Assembly (NCBI GenBank): GCA_029959085.1
Contig: JARWIR010000003.1
Location: forward strand, 31,883,505 to 31,947,504
Source: Nemophila menziesii
Taxonomy: Eukaryota > Streptophyta > Magnoliopsida > Boraginales > Hydrophyllaceae
Direction of reading: 5' to 3'
DNA length: 64,000 nt
A model generated the notes under the pieces. That model ran no database searches, was not told the DNA's origin, and saw only the letters and a list, made by a program, of their open reading frames with translations. The stretch's first letter is position 1. The number at the start of each line of letters is the position of its first letter. Position numbers and translations under genes: made by a program. Below, in pieces: positions 12,294 through 23,584 of the stretch.

Positions 12294-14148
12294 GGTGATT
12301 TACTCAGGTAGTCCATAACCCACCAATTCCGACCAAAAAGATCAAAACCAAACAAATGTCCAAGATACTCTTTTTCAAACAAAACATGCCATAAGAGAAT
12401 ATTAACTTTTCAAAACTAAAAAATTATATAATTAAAATACTCCAACATTAAAATTTCTAAAACCAAAATATTTCGATGATTACAATATATTATATTCTAA
12501 AACTAACTCATTCCATTGTATTTTCTATATTATAGCAAAATATTAATCACTTTCTTGAATCGTCAAACCTGTGCATAAAAACAAAAAGAAAACCAATTAG
12601 AAATCAGTGATTAAAAGTATGAGTATATTGTAATGGGTTAACAACACAAAAATAATCTGGTGATACTACTAACACCGTGGGTTGACAGTGCAAAAGTAGT
12701 GAGTGACACCACAAAAACTGTGGGATGATGGTGAAAGACCAGTGAGCGACTATGTTGTAGTTCTCGGTTTTGCGGCCTAAGCGGTTGACCGGGGCGTAGC
12801 GCCTAGGCGGGATTACATGGGGCCTAGGCGGAATTATACGATTTTGAGTCATGCTGTGTAAATTTGTATATTTAGTAATATATATGTAGTAATTATAGAA
12901 AATTTAACTATTTAAGTCATAAAATTCATCTCACAACACTATTGTAAATATAAAAATACTAAAAATTGAGTTATAATATCAATTAGAGAATTCTCGAGAA
13001 TAAGAAAATTAACAAGAAGGCCCATGCGAGAATGTTTTGCCATTAATCGGCGCCTAGACGGCCATTCTTTGCCATTAATCGGCGCCTAGACGAGCTAGGC
13101 ACCTATTCCACGGCGACTAAGGCGCTAAGAAAAAACGCCTAGAATTTTAACTAGGCGTAAGCGGCTGAGGGGGGAGATGATGCCTAGGCGGCGCCTAGGC
13201 GGGGAGATCTACAACATAGGCGACAGTGCAAAAGCAGTGAGTTGACAATATAAAAATAATGGGATGATAGCACAAAACAGTATGTTGACAATAAAAAAAA
13301 GTCTATAATCGGAAAAGTTGAAAAATTTCAGTTACAAAACTGAAATAAAAAGTAAACGTTGAAAAACAGTATAAAAACATGAAACTTATCTCTTTCACAC
13401 TCACATTGAAAAAAAAAACAAAACAAAACAAAAAAACAAAATAGCAGAAAAACATTGTAAATAATTAAACATAAAACTTAAAACTTATCTCTTTCACACT
13501 CGCATTGAAAAAAAAATAAATAACATTGAAAACAATGAAACATAAAACCTAAAACTCATTCCTTTAATGATAAAAATTAGTTTTATACATTAATCTGGGT
13601 TCTTCGCTTGATTTAAGGTAAAAAAACACAATTCTTTAGAGTTTCAATGCCTTATTTTGGGTTTTTCGGTTGTTGATTGCGTAGCCAAGACGGGTTGATA
13701 ATGGTGGATAATGGACTCCGAGTGGGAGCAATTTTCTTATACAAGAAAGTGAGCGGCTTGGCCGGAAGAAGGTGAGGGTGAAGAGATTTATTTATGTTTT
13801 TTGTTTCAATAAAAGTATGAAGACATGAGTTTTAGGTTTTTATTTTCATTGTTTTTCAACATTTACCTTTTGTTTTGTTTTTCCTGCTAGAGTGAATGAG
13901 ATGAGTTTTTATTTTTTAGATGATATTGAGTTTTAGCTTTATGTTTCATTGTTCTTCAACGTTTACTTTTTTTTTAGCTTACCATTTATAATTTTAATAT
14001 TATATATAAAGTAATGTTTAATTTATTTATTATAATTTAGGCGTAGAAAAGGTAAAACTGAAAAATTTGGACCTTTTGAAGGGGTAAAAAAATTATGGAC
14101 TTGGTAGGGGTTGGGTTTATGTATTTGAACTTAATAAGCTAATAACTC
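12294..14148. mobile_element. Mutator-like non-autonomous element (MULE-2)
   Basis: Inserted in RepA between 9-bp flanks TAGTTTTTA (12285-12293) and TTGTTTTTA (14149-14157), one mismatch. The right end gaacttaataagctaataactc closely matches the MULE-1 right end. The left end ggtgatttactcaggtag matches more loosely. The interior has inverted and direct copies of aagtaaacgttgaaaaaca at 13345-13570 and 13800-13985, plus a nested palindrome-rich element at 12751. No transposase. Confidence 0.7.
12751..13218. mobile_element. Palindrome-rich MITE-like element
   Basis: The ends are inverted: tatgttgtag at 12751 and ctacaacata at 13209-13218. Near both ends are repeated gcgcctaggcg palindromes (about 12800, 12822, 13079, 13187, 13196) with an AT-rich middle. 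gcgac flanks both sides, but with a one-base offset, so the duplication is not settled. Confidence 0.6.
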
Positions 14149-14566
14149 TTGTTTTTATGTCACAATATATTAAATAAACGATATATAAAGAAATGATATT
14201 TTATTGAATTTTAGTTAAATATCATTTTTATGTCATAATATATGAAAAGAAAGCAGTATAGAAAAATAATATTTTGTAATTATAAAAAATGTTTAGGTAA
14301 GTGAATTAGTAATATATAAAAAATAAAAGATATGTAAAGAAACAACACTTTGTTGAATTGTATTTAAATATTGCTTTTTACATTATCGTATATGAAAGGA
14401 AAGAAATATATGAATATTTTTATAATTTTGAAAAATTTAAATTTAATGTAAATAAATTAGTGAATATATATGGAAAAATTGATTTTATAAGTGAAAAGAG
14501 TGAATTAAGGGTCCCTGAAGGACCTTGATCGTCTTTTATTTAGAAGATTTAGACTATTTATAAATG

Positions 14567-14830
14567 TTTTTTTATTACAAGGGAGCTCATACGATCATGA
14601 TATAAAATCTGTTACTAACAAGACAGATTTGCCATGTCTATGGTGAAGATTCTCTTAGGGCGCTTCCAGCCGGCTCTATCTCTCGTAAGCGCTCTCCAAA
14701 TTCCGTCGAGGGGATCAATATAAGAAACGTATTCAACATCTTGCCTTAGGCCAAATCTTTCCAACCAATCCGCGCTCGCATTAGCTTCTCTATATATCCC
14801 TTTAATTACGAACATTTTGTTACATACAAT
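14567..14830 (-). pseudogene. LINE 3' end (RNase H C-terminus)
   Basis: The minus-strand frame 14815-14615 reads REANASADWLERFG and continues to a stop. This is the usual C-terminal end of the RNase H domain of plant L1-type LINEs. Downstream on minus, a T-run on plus (14569-14575) reads as an A-tail. The rest of the element is absent here, and it lies head-to-head with the next LINE. Confidence 0.7.
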
Positions 14831-14849
14831 GTTTAATTCTTTAGGGGTT

Positions 14850-15945
14850 GGTTTATGACCAATACTCCTTTTATCATTTTATTTTGGAACTGTATAGGGG
14901 CTAATGGTGTAGAGTTCAGACGAGTCTTTAACGACCTTATTACGCATCATACACCTCTAATCTCAATTATTTTAGAAACTAAGGCAACATGTTCGGAGAC
15001 TACGAAGATTATCAAATATCTTTGAATGAGTAAACCATAAGGGTTGAAGCCTCGGGCTTCCCGGGTGGCATTTGGATTATGTGGAATCGAGAATATATGT
15101 TGGTCCAATTTTTTTTTGGCTAGTAAACAGGTAAGTAATATTCGTATATCTCGTAACTCATGTATTCCTTGGATTTTATCTACAGATTATGCGAGCCCCG
15201 ATTCATGGACTCGAAACACTCTCCAGGATGCACTTGAAACTGCTTTAAAGGATATTTCAGAACCATGGCCAGTATTTGGCGATTTTAATCAAACTGTCGT
15301 TCCCGAAGATAAATTAGGTGTTGTGTAAGGTACATCGAGGTCTATGGTGAAATTTGAGAATTGGCGAAGTAAGTGTGGTCTTGAATATTTGGGTTTCGAG
15401 GGTCCAAATTTCACATGGAGTGATTCATGGAATTCGGGCTTGAGGATCATGAAACGGCAAGACAGGGCTTATAGAAATCTATTTTGGAACGAGGTGTTCG
15501 GGGTAACGGGAGTCCTACATCTTCGGCGCGTCCATTCAGATCATGCGCCCATCCTTGTTATAGTGCTAATTTTGCCAGTTCCAAATCCTCAAGAGCACAG
15601 GTTCTGTTTCGAGGCAACATGGTGTTATCATGATACGTTCTTACACTATGTTGAGAAAACTTGGTTGAAAGTGGTAAGGCGCTTGGAGGAGAACATTGAG
15701 ACTTTGAGTAAGCGGGTACAATCATGGAATGTTGACGCGTTTGGAGTAATTAGAAAAAGGAAAAGCTGCCTAAATCTGAAATTCTGCAGCACACGCCTAA
15801 AGAAGTGGTGATTACTCCAAGAAATAAGCCGATTTTGGTAATTTACTTTCATAGGGACGTAGATAATCGCTGAGGATTCTTTTGGTATATTATGGAGCAA
15901 AAACCGACCAATAACGAAGAAGATATGCTCAAAACAGTTCAGCAT
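14850..15945 (+). pseudogene. LINE-A endonuclease region
   Basis: Broken frames on plus give the N-terminus of an APE-type endonuclease (ILFWNCIGANG near 14882), the catalytic GDFNQ (near 15280) and the SDHAP motif (near 15537). Stops at 15326 and elsewhere break it. In plant L1 LINEs this domain nicks target DNA for target-primed reverse transcription. The downstream RT half continues at 17095 beyond an LTR insertion, and the RT N-terminal part is missing or unrecognisable. Non-functional. Confidence 0.8.
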
Positions 15946-15949
15946 AATT

Positions 15950-17092
15950 TATCTTTATTTCCTTACGAATTTGAGTTGGGCTAGGAGTCCACCACTTACT
16001 TCTCCTTCAAGAAAACGAATTAGGTCAACCTATACCCTATAAATACAGCCTCTTAACATTACAAAATCATCCTTGGCCAGACCTTAAGGCCAAGAGGAAG
16101 CTGCACACAAGAGAAGAAGTCTGGAAGGAGCTGTGCATCAATCATGTCTCCTTCAACCTCTTATTTTGTAATTCTTTTCTCTTCTTTTCTTTGTATAAAT
16201 TAATTCTATTAGCTTGGTTTTTGCATCATGTATAAACTATGAATTCTAATTCTTCTATCTAAGTTTCTTTGGGAATTATATGTTTTAATCTGATATTAGC
16301 TACTTATCTTTATATTTGATTATGTGTTTTGATTTAATGTATGTTTTCCTTGTGGTGCGCAACGTTTAGGATTACCTTAATAGTAGTTATATGATCACCT
16401 TAGCTGGGTGTTTAACTATTGAACCACCACATAACGTTTAGTGTCGATATTAGTTCTGACAAAACATGATTCTAACTAGATTGTCATTAGGGTTTGTTTT
16501 AATCACCATATCACCAATTGATTGTTGCGTTTGCTTAGAGCCTTGGTAGCGCTTGATAACTCTAAGAGTGTAACCACGTCTTGATTGTGCCGTAGCCCCC
16601 TTAGTCGCTCTCAAGGTCTAAGGAATGGGAATTTAGAATCCTGACTAAGTATACCAAGAGCTAATATTCTCCCTTATAAACTAGATCTAATAGATAGAAT
16701 TAGAAGGATTAGTGCATACTAGTAAAACCTTAGCTATATCTCTCATCTTATATTCTTCATATTTATTTTATTGTCTTTTATTTTCTTAGTTTTAATTAGT
16801 TACTTTGAAATTCATATCTTTTATCTCCTGTCTTTTATTTAGTAGTTTAGCTTTCTTTATAAAAACCAAATAAAAATCTATTTTCCTTTTCTTTCTTTGC
16901 GTATTATCTTTCTATCTTTTATATCTGCACTTGATAATTTGCATAAGTTCTCTCTAACTTTCGGCAGTCTCTGAGGAACGAATCTTCTTATCATTAAAAC
17001 TTGCATACGTCCTGTAATACTTGCAGTACCGTGTTAGCTTAGGGTATTTATTTTCATCTAAATTATATCATCTTTTTATCACACCTTAGGCC
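15950..17092 (+). mobile_element. Degenerate Gypsy-type LTR inside LINE-A
   Basis: LTR-like non-coding sequence interrupts LINE-A. It has a TATA box (ctataaataca near 16038), a long AT-rich leader and a 3' part with acttgcatacgtcctgtaatacttgcag, the style of plant Gypsy LTR ends. Its general layout matches the LTR at 54357-55955. No primer site or internal region adjoins it, so it is a solo or truncated LTR. Boundaries are approximate. Confidence 0.55.
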
Positions 17093-17094
17093 AC

Positions 17095-19590
17095 ACCAGT
17101 AGATTAGCTCAGAAGGGCCCCTATCTCTCACATTTTCTTTGCTGATGATTTAATTTTTTTTCCAGAAGCATCTATTCATAATCTCAATCTTTTGCAAGAT
17201 ACGTTGCGTGCTTTCTACTCGGATGCTGGATAAATGATTAGCAAAGATAAATCGCTCATTTACTTCTCATGAAATATGGATGAGGGAATCACAGAGGAAA
17301 TCATTAACAGGAGCGGTTTTAGCCGTTGGGATAGGTTCGGAAAATACTTGGGTGTCCCCATCCTTTTGGGAAGAAGGCATCGAGAATTTTATGGCGAAAT
17401 AGTCAACAAAGTGAAAGGTAAGTTGGCTAAATGGAAGGGTTCTACACTTGCTCTTGTGGCGCGTATCACGTTAGCCCAAGCAATATTGAGTGCTACACCA
17501 ATTTACCTTATGCAAGTGGAAATGCTTTCGAAGTATGTTTGTCAAGAAATTGATCATATTAGGAGGGATTTTATTTGGGGTTCTTTGAGTGAACAACGCG
17601 GAATTAGTTGGATTATTTGGGAGGATTTATGTCGTCTTAAGAATATGGGAGGACTAGGTTTACACAAAGTAGAGATATGAATATAGAACTTCTACGTAAG
17701 CTTGAGTGGAAATTAGTTCATGATAGCTCTTGTTTATGTCCGATAGTGATACAAAGGAAATATTTTCAAGTCGAATGTTCTTCAGTATGTTTCCAAGTCA
17801 AATGATTCACGAATAAGTAGAGTCATCGCGGAGGTATTTCTATTTTGATACGGGGATCCCAATGGCTTATTTATAATGGGAAAGAGGTGTCTTTTTGGTT
17901 GGATGTTTGGATGGGGGATTAGCCTTTGATTGATTTCGCAATCTGACCCTCGGACTTATGGGAAAAGAAACCATAGGTCAGTGATTCTGTCCTTCATGGG
18001 GGATGGAATTGGAAACAACTCCAACAGGTTCTTCCACATGCAAAATTAGAAGAGTTTAGGGACGTTGAGGTTGCGAGCGGCAATGAGTCGAGAGATTTTT
18101 TCTCTTAGTGGAGGGAGATTCAAGGCATGTACTTAGTTAAATTGGCCTTTGCGTAAACCATTGTTACAGGGATTAGTTTAGATATTCAATGGAATATGAT
18201 ATGGAGTTTGGAATGTACACAAAGAACTATGGTACTTATATGGCGTGCGGTGAAAGAGAGACTAGCTACAAAATATAATTTGGTAAAATGGGGTATGGAG
18301 GTTGGAAACTTGTGCTCGTGGTGTGGAATGGAAGTATAGACAGTTGTAATATTTTTTGAGTCTATTTTAAGGTTTGGTCCATGTGGGAAATGATTAGACG
18401 TGGGGCGTGGTGCGAGATTCAAGGAGGAGACTCAGAAACTGGAGTGTTCCTTACGACATGTGAGTTTAATACATGTGTTTTTTGTATATATTTGGAGACT
18501 TCTAGAAGACAGCAACTCACAAGGACCAGAAGCGCAGTTAATTCAGGGTGCAACAACCAACAACTTTGTACGAATCATGCGACAGTCCTGCAATGTGTGG
18601 GGACTAGAAGTGCAATTAATTCAGGGCACAACTTCAACTCCCAACAGACATGTACGTATCATGTGACAGCCCAACAGCTTGTAGGGACTAGACTTGCATT
18701 TATTTCAGGGTGCGACTTCAGTGCAGAGCGGCCTTATACATGTCAATTGATGCAGCGACAGACTTCATAGATCACGGAATTGCTGGTGGGACCCAAGCGA
18801 GGTGAATTGCAGCAGGGGATTGAATGGATTACAAATCACAGTAGCTTGGATGCGGCACAACTTAAAGAAGGTGCAGTGCAAGTGGGACCAAGAGGTGGAA
18901 AAACAACCTGAAGTTCAAGCTTCTCTTTTTTGGGATACCATGGAGTACATTCTTTGGTGCTTTAATTGAGGTCTTGTGGCGAGAACAGAATGCGATCGTG
19001 TTTAATGGGAGCCCTCCGTTCAATGAAATAGCGATTATCCGTAAAGCAAAGTTTGAGGCGTCAAATTTTATTATAGTATGGGGCCATACGCATGAGAAAG
19101 CCCTACACAAAGAATAAGTTGAGCTTATTGGGCGGAGTAATCCCAGTGGGGGAATGAAACTCAATACGGACGAAAGTTTTATTTACCAGAGACGAATAGG
19201 CTGGGCTGGAAGGATTATTTGTGACGAGAATGGAACGTGGATTCAAGGATTTTCAAAGTTGGTTAGTTGTCAATCTCAGTGGAGGTGGAAATAATTGCGT
19301 TGTACGAAGGATTAAAGATGGCAAAAGGATTGAGGATTACGGAGATGAGTGTGGAAGTAGACTCCACAGAGGCATTGAAGTGGTACAGAATGTAGAAAAT
19401 GGGGGTGTCTCTATGGCGCTATGGATCGAGCGAATTCGAATGATTTTGGAAAGGAACAGGCTTTATGTGTTTGGTTCATCTATAGAGAGGTTAATATGTG
19501 CGCGGATTGAATGACTCGCCTCTCTTTGTCGCACGATTGAACATCTAGTATATTTGAGGATCCTCCGGAAGGGATCTGAGTAGACTTACG
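17095..19590 (+). pseudogene. LINE-A reverse transcriptase, zinc-binding and RNase H remnant
   Basis: The RT core FADDL is read near 17143. It is followed by an open stretch 17276-17680 with FGKYLGVPI, ATPIYLMQ and FIWGS, all typical of plant L1 RT C-termini. A decayed zf-RVT region and RNase H follow, the latter with KLNTDES near 19155 and YREVNMCAD near 19480. Many stops and shifts are present. A 3-unit repeat at 18515-18770 lies where zf-RVT sequence is expected. Ends just before a hAT-like insertion. Confidence 0.8.
18515..18770. repeat. Three diverged ~83-bp tandem units
   Basis: Units start near 18519, 18599 and 18689. Each begins g(g)acta/cagaag.gca.tt.attcaggg and ends with a catgcgacag or catgtgacag phrase. 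They keep one frame open (18381-18770) with TRSAVNSG, TRSAINSG and TRLAFISG at about 28-residue spacing. Not recognised elsewhere in the window. Confidence 0.7.
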
Positions 19591-19601
19591 CGTGATACAG
19601 T

Positions 19602-20156
19602 TAGGGATGACAACGGTTATGGTTTAAAACCGAAACCGATGAAAATCTAAACCGATTATGCAACCATGGATAAAACCGTTAGGTTATAGTTTTGAAAAGT
19701 GTAACCGATGGTTAAATCCGTTAGGTCATGGTTAAATAAAATAAACCGAAGAACCGAAAACTTGTTTATTATCATCTATTTTTGTATATTTTATAATAAT
19801 ATGGATAAAAAAGTATTATCATATCACAAAACTAAAATATACACATTAAATGTAATAAAAAAATAACAAATATGTTATTTAATTAAAGATCAACATAATA
19901 TTTTATATATTTTGAATTTTTTTCTTGTACTTGTTATCTTGTTTTAAGAGTTTTCAATATATTATAGAGTTATAGTTTAGTAAGGTTAAAATCCAAAAAA
20001 CCGTAAAAAAAAAAAAGTGAATCTGTATTATTCGGTTATGGTTTTGAAAAGTAAGTCTAATGGTTAAATCTGTTAAGATCGGGTTTTTAATAAATTAAAT
20101 AGTTATGAACATAGTTTTAGATTTTTTTGCGATAATCCGACTCGTTGTCATTCCTA
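19602..20156. mobile_element. hAT-like non-autonomous element 3
   Basis: Begins TAGGGATGACAACGG and ends GTTGTCATTCCTA. Flanked by a perfect 8-bp duplication, GATACAGT at 19594-19601 and 20157-20164. 555 bp, with aaccg/cggtt words clustered near the ends and an AT-rich middle. Same family as the elements at 10706 and 40402. Confidence 0.93.
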
Positions 20157-20282
20157 GATACAGTGGGAGTAAATCACCTAAATTGGTCTTTAGCCCGGGT
20201 TTAGCGAGTGAGATTTTACTTTAAAAGTGATTCCACGGTCCTTTGGAGGGCCTCCGTTGTAACGAAAAACCCAATAAACTAA

Positions 20283-20406
20283 GATCGATAGTTGTTCTAG
20301 TGGTTAGACTACTCCGCAAAGATCAAGAGACCCTGAGATCAAATCTTATTGAAATCAAAATGATTCTGAGTCAAAAGTGGCTCTCACATGTACTTAAAAA
20401 AGGAAA
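20283..20406 (+). mobile_element. tRNA-derived SINE 1
   Basis: Short element with box A-like gttctagtggttagacta and box B-like gagatcaaatctt about 40 bp later, ending in an A-rich tail near 20395-20406. Flanks ccaataaactaa (20271-20282) and ccaatatactaa (20407-20418) match at 11 of 12 positions. Such a duplication is expected for LINE-mobilised SINEs. No coding capacity. Confidence 0.75.
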
Positions 20407-20799
20407 CCAATATACTAATACTACGACAAAATAGTAAGAAGCATTAAATGTAGAGATGATATAATACTATACTAATAAAAAAATATCTAAATCAATAATA
20501 TATGAAAAATGTGAATAATGGCCACCTCCATAACTTTTCCAAGTAGTAGTAATATTATTGGACGGATACGCGTCCTCCGTCCATGTTAAACGCAAAATGT
20601 CCTAGAAAACAAAAAGAAAAGGAAAAGGAAGTGAAGAAACAAACAAACAAATTCGTATCTTTCTATCTTTACAGCTAGATAGCTAACCACCATTATTAAT
20701 TTATTTGATATGCATTTATTTTTAACCATACAAATTTATACGAACCAAATCAACATAATTGTCAAGCATCTGCATTACCATACCCCCTTCGTCGTCACT

Positions 20800-20845
20800 T
20801 CTTCTTTACTATAAACATACACCAACCAAACATCTCTCCATTTAT
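20800..20845 (+). promoter_or_regulatory. Core promoter of the TPR gene
   Basis: A TATA-like actataaac lies at 20809-20817, followed by a CT- and CA-rich leader (accaaccaaacatctctcc) suited to a start near 20840. The leader exon ends at 20904. Confidence 0.5.
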
Positions 20846-21776
20846 CATTAGCTACTTTCTTCTCTCTTTTCTTCCTTACATCTTTTCCTTACTTCAGCTT
20901 CAAGGTATGAATCTTTCTCTACTTACCTTTAACTCAATTTGTGTTTATTCTCTTTATTTGTTGGTTTTCATTTGCTAGTGCGTCTAAGATCGTCCCTTAT
21001 TCGAGTTTCCATTTTAAGCAAAAGAAAAGCTTTTTTATGCAAAAGTATCAATGGTCAAAAGAAGAAAACAAAAATGAACTTTTTTAAGAGAGACATCATG
21101 CGTCTGTTAATTTACTAATAGTGAATTATATGACTCATTTTAACGAGTTTATCAAATTAAAACATTTTAACTGATGATTTTAAGAACTTTTGTATAATAA
21201 TGCGTGAATCAGCAAAAAGTTATGAGTAGTATGTAGTTCAATCTTGTATTACAGCACCCTTTTTAAAATAGTAGTTGGTCGTGTTCTTTAGTAATTCATA
21301 CGTGACCAGATCTATAAAAATATATTTATGACTTGATAGTATTATATCACTTGTTTCATCCACGATCCATGCATATGGAACCCATAATTTGTAAGCTAAT
21401 TAACACAATAATTTGCATCTCTTATATAATGTATTCGAAAATAATTATTATAACCAGAACTACTCTTGATTTCCCCATCAAAGCTATTGAATTTCTTTTC
21501 AGAGCTATTGAAGTTTGGAACGAGTAAAATTAAAAGTCTTTGTACTAATAGAATTTTATTCTTCTGAAAATCTAGAAAAAAAAATATCAAATAAACTCAA
21601 TAGTTAGATTTAGTTTTCCAATTAGACTATGATTTTTTCCCTTATTGTGTACTGGTCAATATTCACTAGTCCAATAATCTCTCTTTGTTGACTCCAATTT
21701 GCTGTTTGATACACGTTTTTGTTGTGTTCTAAATCGATGGCCTATTTTATTTTCATAGGAATAATTTATCAAAGAA

Positions 21777-22972
21777 ATGTTGCTCAAGAGTGCTTCAACA
21801 CCGATTCTTGGATCTTTAATTTCATCCATAGCTGATAATAGTCCTAACAGCAACAATTATTTTCAATGTGATATTTCCATTACACCAGCAAGACAAACAC
21901 CGCCTTCTTGTTATAGCAAACTCTCGTACAATCATAGTTTCAACACAATTTCATGCAATTCATCTCCTATATCTCCTGCTTTTGGAAATTCAAATAATGG
22001 TTTTCCAAGATCACTATCTGAAGGAAATTTGGAAAGTTTAGTTAATGCTTCAAATAACATTGATGACTTCACTTTCAAAACTATGTCTAACAAATTTGCA
22101 CGTAGGCGTAGTACTTCTCTTCTAGAGACTATTCCTTCTTCCATGTTTCACCATTTGAGTTGTCAGCTTGAAAATGAAGAGAGTGATGAGGAGAAAGAAG
22201 AAGAAGATGAAGTGAATGAGGAGATAGTTAAGAATAACGAGTTTTATGCTAATTATAATCAATTTAATATGCAACCGAAAGTGAATTATACTCATGGATA
22301 TCAAGAGGATAGGGAGGAGCTGTATCTCGCAAAGGGGCTCGGGGTTTCTGATTTCAGCTTCACTAACTTCGATAGTGGTTCTGGTGGTGGTTATCGAGCG
22401 GTGGCGTTTAACCGAGAAGGTGGTGATAGCCAGGATCTTAGTGCAGAGGAGCATTACAAAAATATGTTAGAGGGAAGTCCCAACAACCCTTTGTTTCTGA
22501 GGAATTATGCACAATTTTTGTATAAAGTAAGGCTCTTATTATATTAGCTCACAATTTTTTCAAGTTACTAAAACACATTTTTCTGTTTTAGATAAAGCGA
22601 GATCTTCCAGGAGCTGAAGAATATTACTCTCGGGCAATTCTAGCTGATCCAACAGATGGTGAAGTTCTATCACACTATGCTAAACTAGTGTGGGAGCTTC
22701 ACCATGATGAAGATAGAGCTTTAAGCTACTTTGAAAGAGCAGTTCAAGCTGCTTCTGAAGACAGGTAAAAAAGGCTTTAGTAGTATATAATTTGTTAAAC
22801 TTACTATTCAATGTTTTTAGCAATTCTGACTCATCATAATTTGTTACACAGCCATGTTCATGCTGCATATGCTAGGTTTCTTTGGGAAATAGAGGATGAA
22901 GAGGAAGAAGAGACATATAAAGAAGCACCAGCAATGTTCCAAACTGGCACCATAACTTCTATTACAGCATAG
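21777..22972 (+). CDS. TPR-like superfamily protein, 347 aa
   Basis: Coding exons are 21777-22526, 22592-22764 and 22852-22972. Junctions follow GT-AG and give 1044 nt ending in TAG. A leader intron (20905-21758) is inferred from caag|gtatga and ttcatag before the ATG. The start MLLKSASTPILGSL is typical of a plant TPR-like family whose members share this serine-rich N-terminus. Residues about 131-150 are strongly acidic. From about residue 225 to 330 there are helical repeats of TPR type (EHYKNMLEGSPNNPLFLRNY; AEEYYSRAILADPTDGEVL; ALSYFERAVQAASED). No signal peptide or membrane segment. TPRs usually mediate protein contacts; the specific role is not known to me. It converges with the G3BP-like gene. 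Confidence 0.92.
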
Positions 22973-23019
22973 GTTTTTTTAAGGCCACTAAAGGGGGGCA
23001 CTTTAGCAGTAACTTAAAA

Positions 23020-23584
23020 TATATGTAAACAAGTTTTAGAAATACAATAATAATTAGTTTTTTAGCAGAATACTGCAAATTCAGAATATTCAGTTGAAAA
23101 TATGAGAGAAAGTTGTTTTAAACATTGCCTTATTACAGAACAAGACAATTATACAAGAAAATTCCCAGCACCTCATTAATTTCTTAACATTCTAGATAAA
23201 AATAGCCAAAAGTATAGAATGGTGGATTGAATAAGAAAGAGAATCATCATGGTCTTGGACATTGACTGATTAATGGCTAAATCTACCAGTAGTTACGCCT
23301 TAGAATTTGCCTAAGACTTGACCAAATATAAAGACACGTAAATCAGAAAAATGAGATTAAAAGATCTTAGATCAAAAAACTCAATAAGTTATTCTCACAA
23401 TATCAGTATTCCCTGTTGAATTGTGAGGGTAAAAAAGACCAATAGGGAAAATGGTAATTATCTGTAGGATAGATAAAGTTACAAAGATACACAAGTCTCT
23501 TGCATATGAAAACACGCACTCAAATAATATTTTATCTTAGAAAAAAACATTGCCATTTCAAAAAACCCAATAACTTATAGGAAT
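23020..23584. other. Intergenic region between convergent genes
   Basis: Holds the 3' untranslated regions of both flanking genes. acaataataatta near 23044 could serve polyadenylation of the TPR gene. No other gene is seen. Confidence 0.5.

Larger units (their letters stand above)
8990..14590. repeat. RepA tandem repeat, block 2 (split by two MULEs)
   Basis: RepA fills 8990-9573, 11549-12293 and 14149-14590. Phrase starts lie near 9016, 9352, 11751, 12199 and 14498. Removing the two insertions leaves about 1.75 kb of contiguous repeat with spacings of about 340-450 bp. Non-coding and strongly AT-rich. Confidence 0.75.

Noticed and set aside
14567..15945. Twin-priming (5' inversion) of a single LINE
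   Set aside because: The plus-strand part goes on to its own RT and RNase H at 17095-19590, so two elements lie head-to-head rather than one inverted element.
22122..22454. 110-codon minus frame over the TPR exon
   Set aside because: Antisense shadow of the coding exon.
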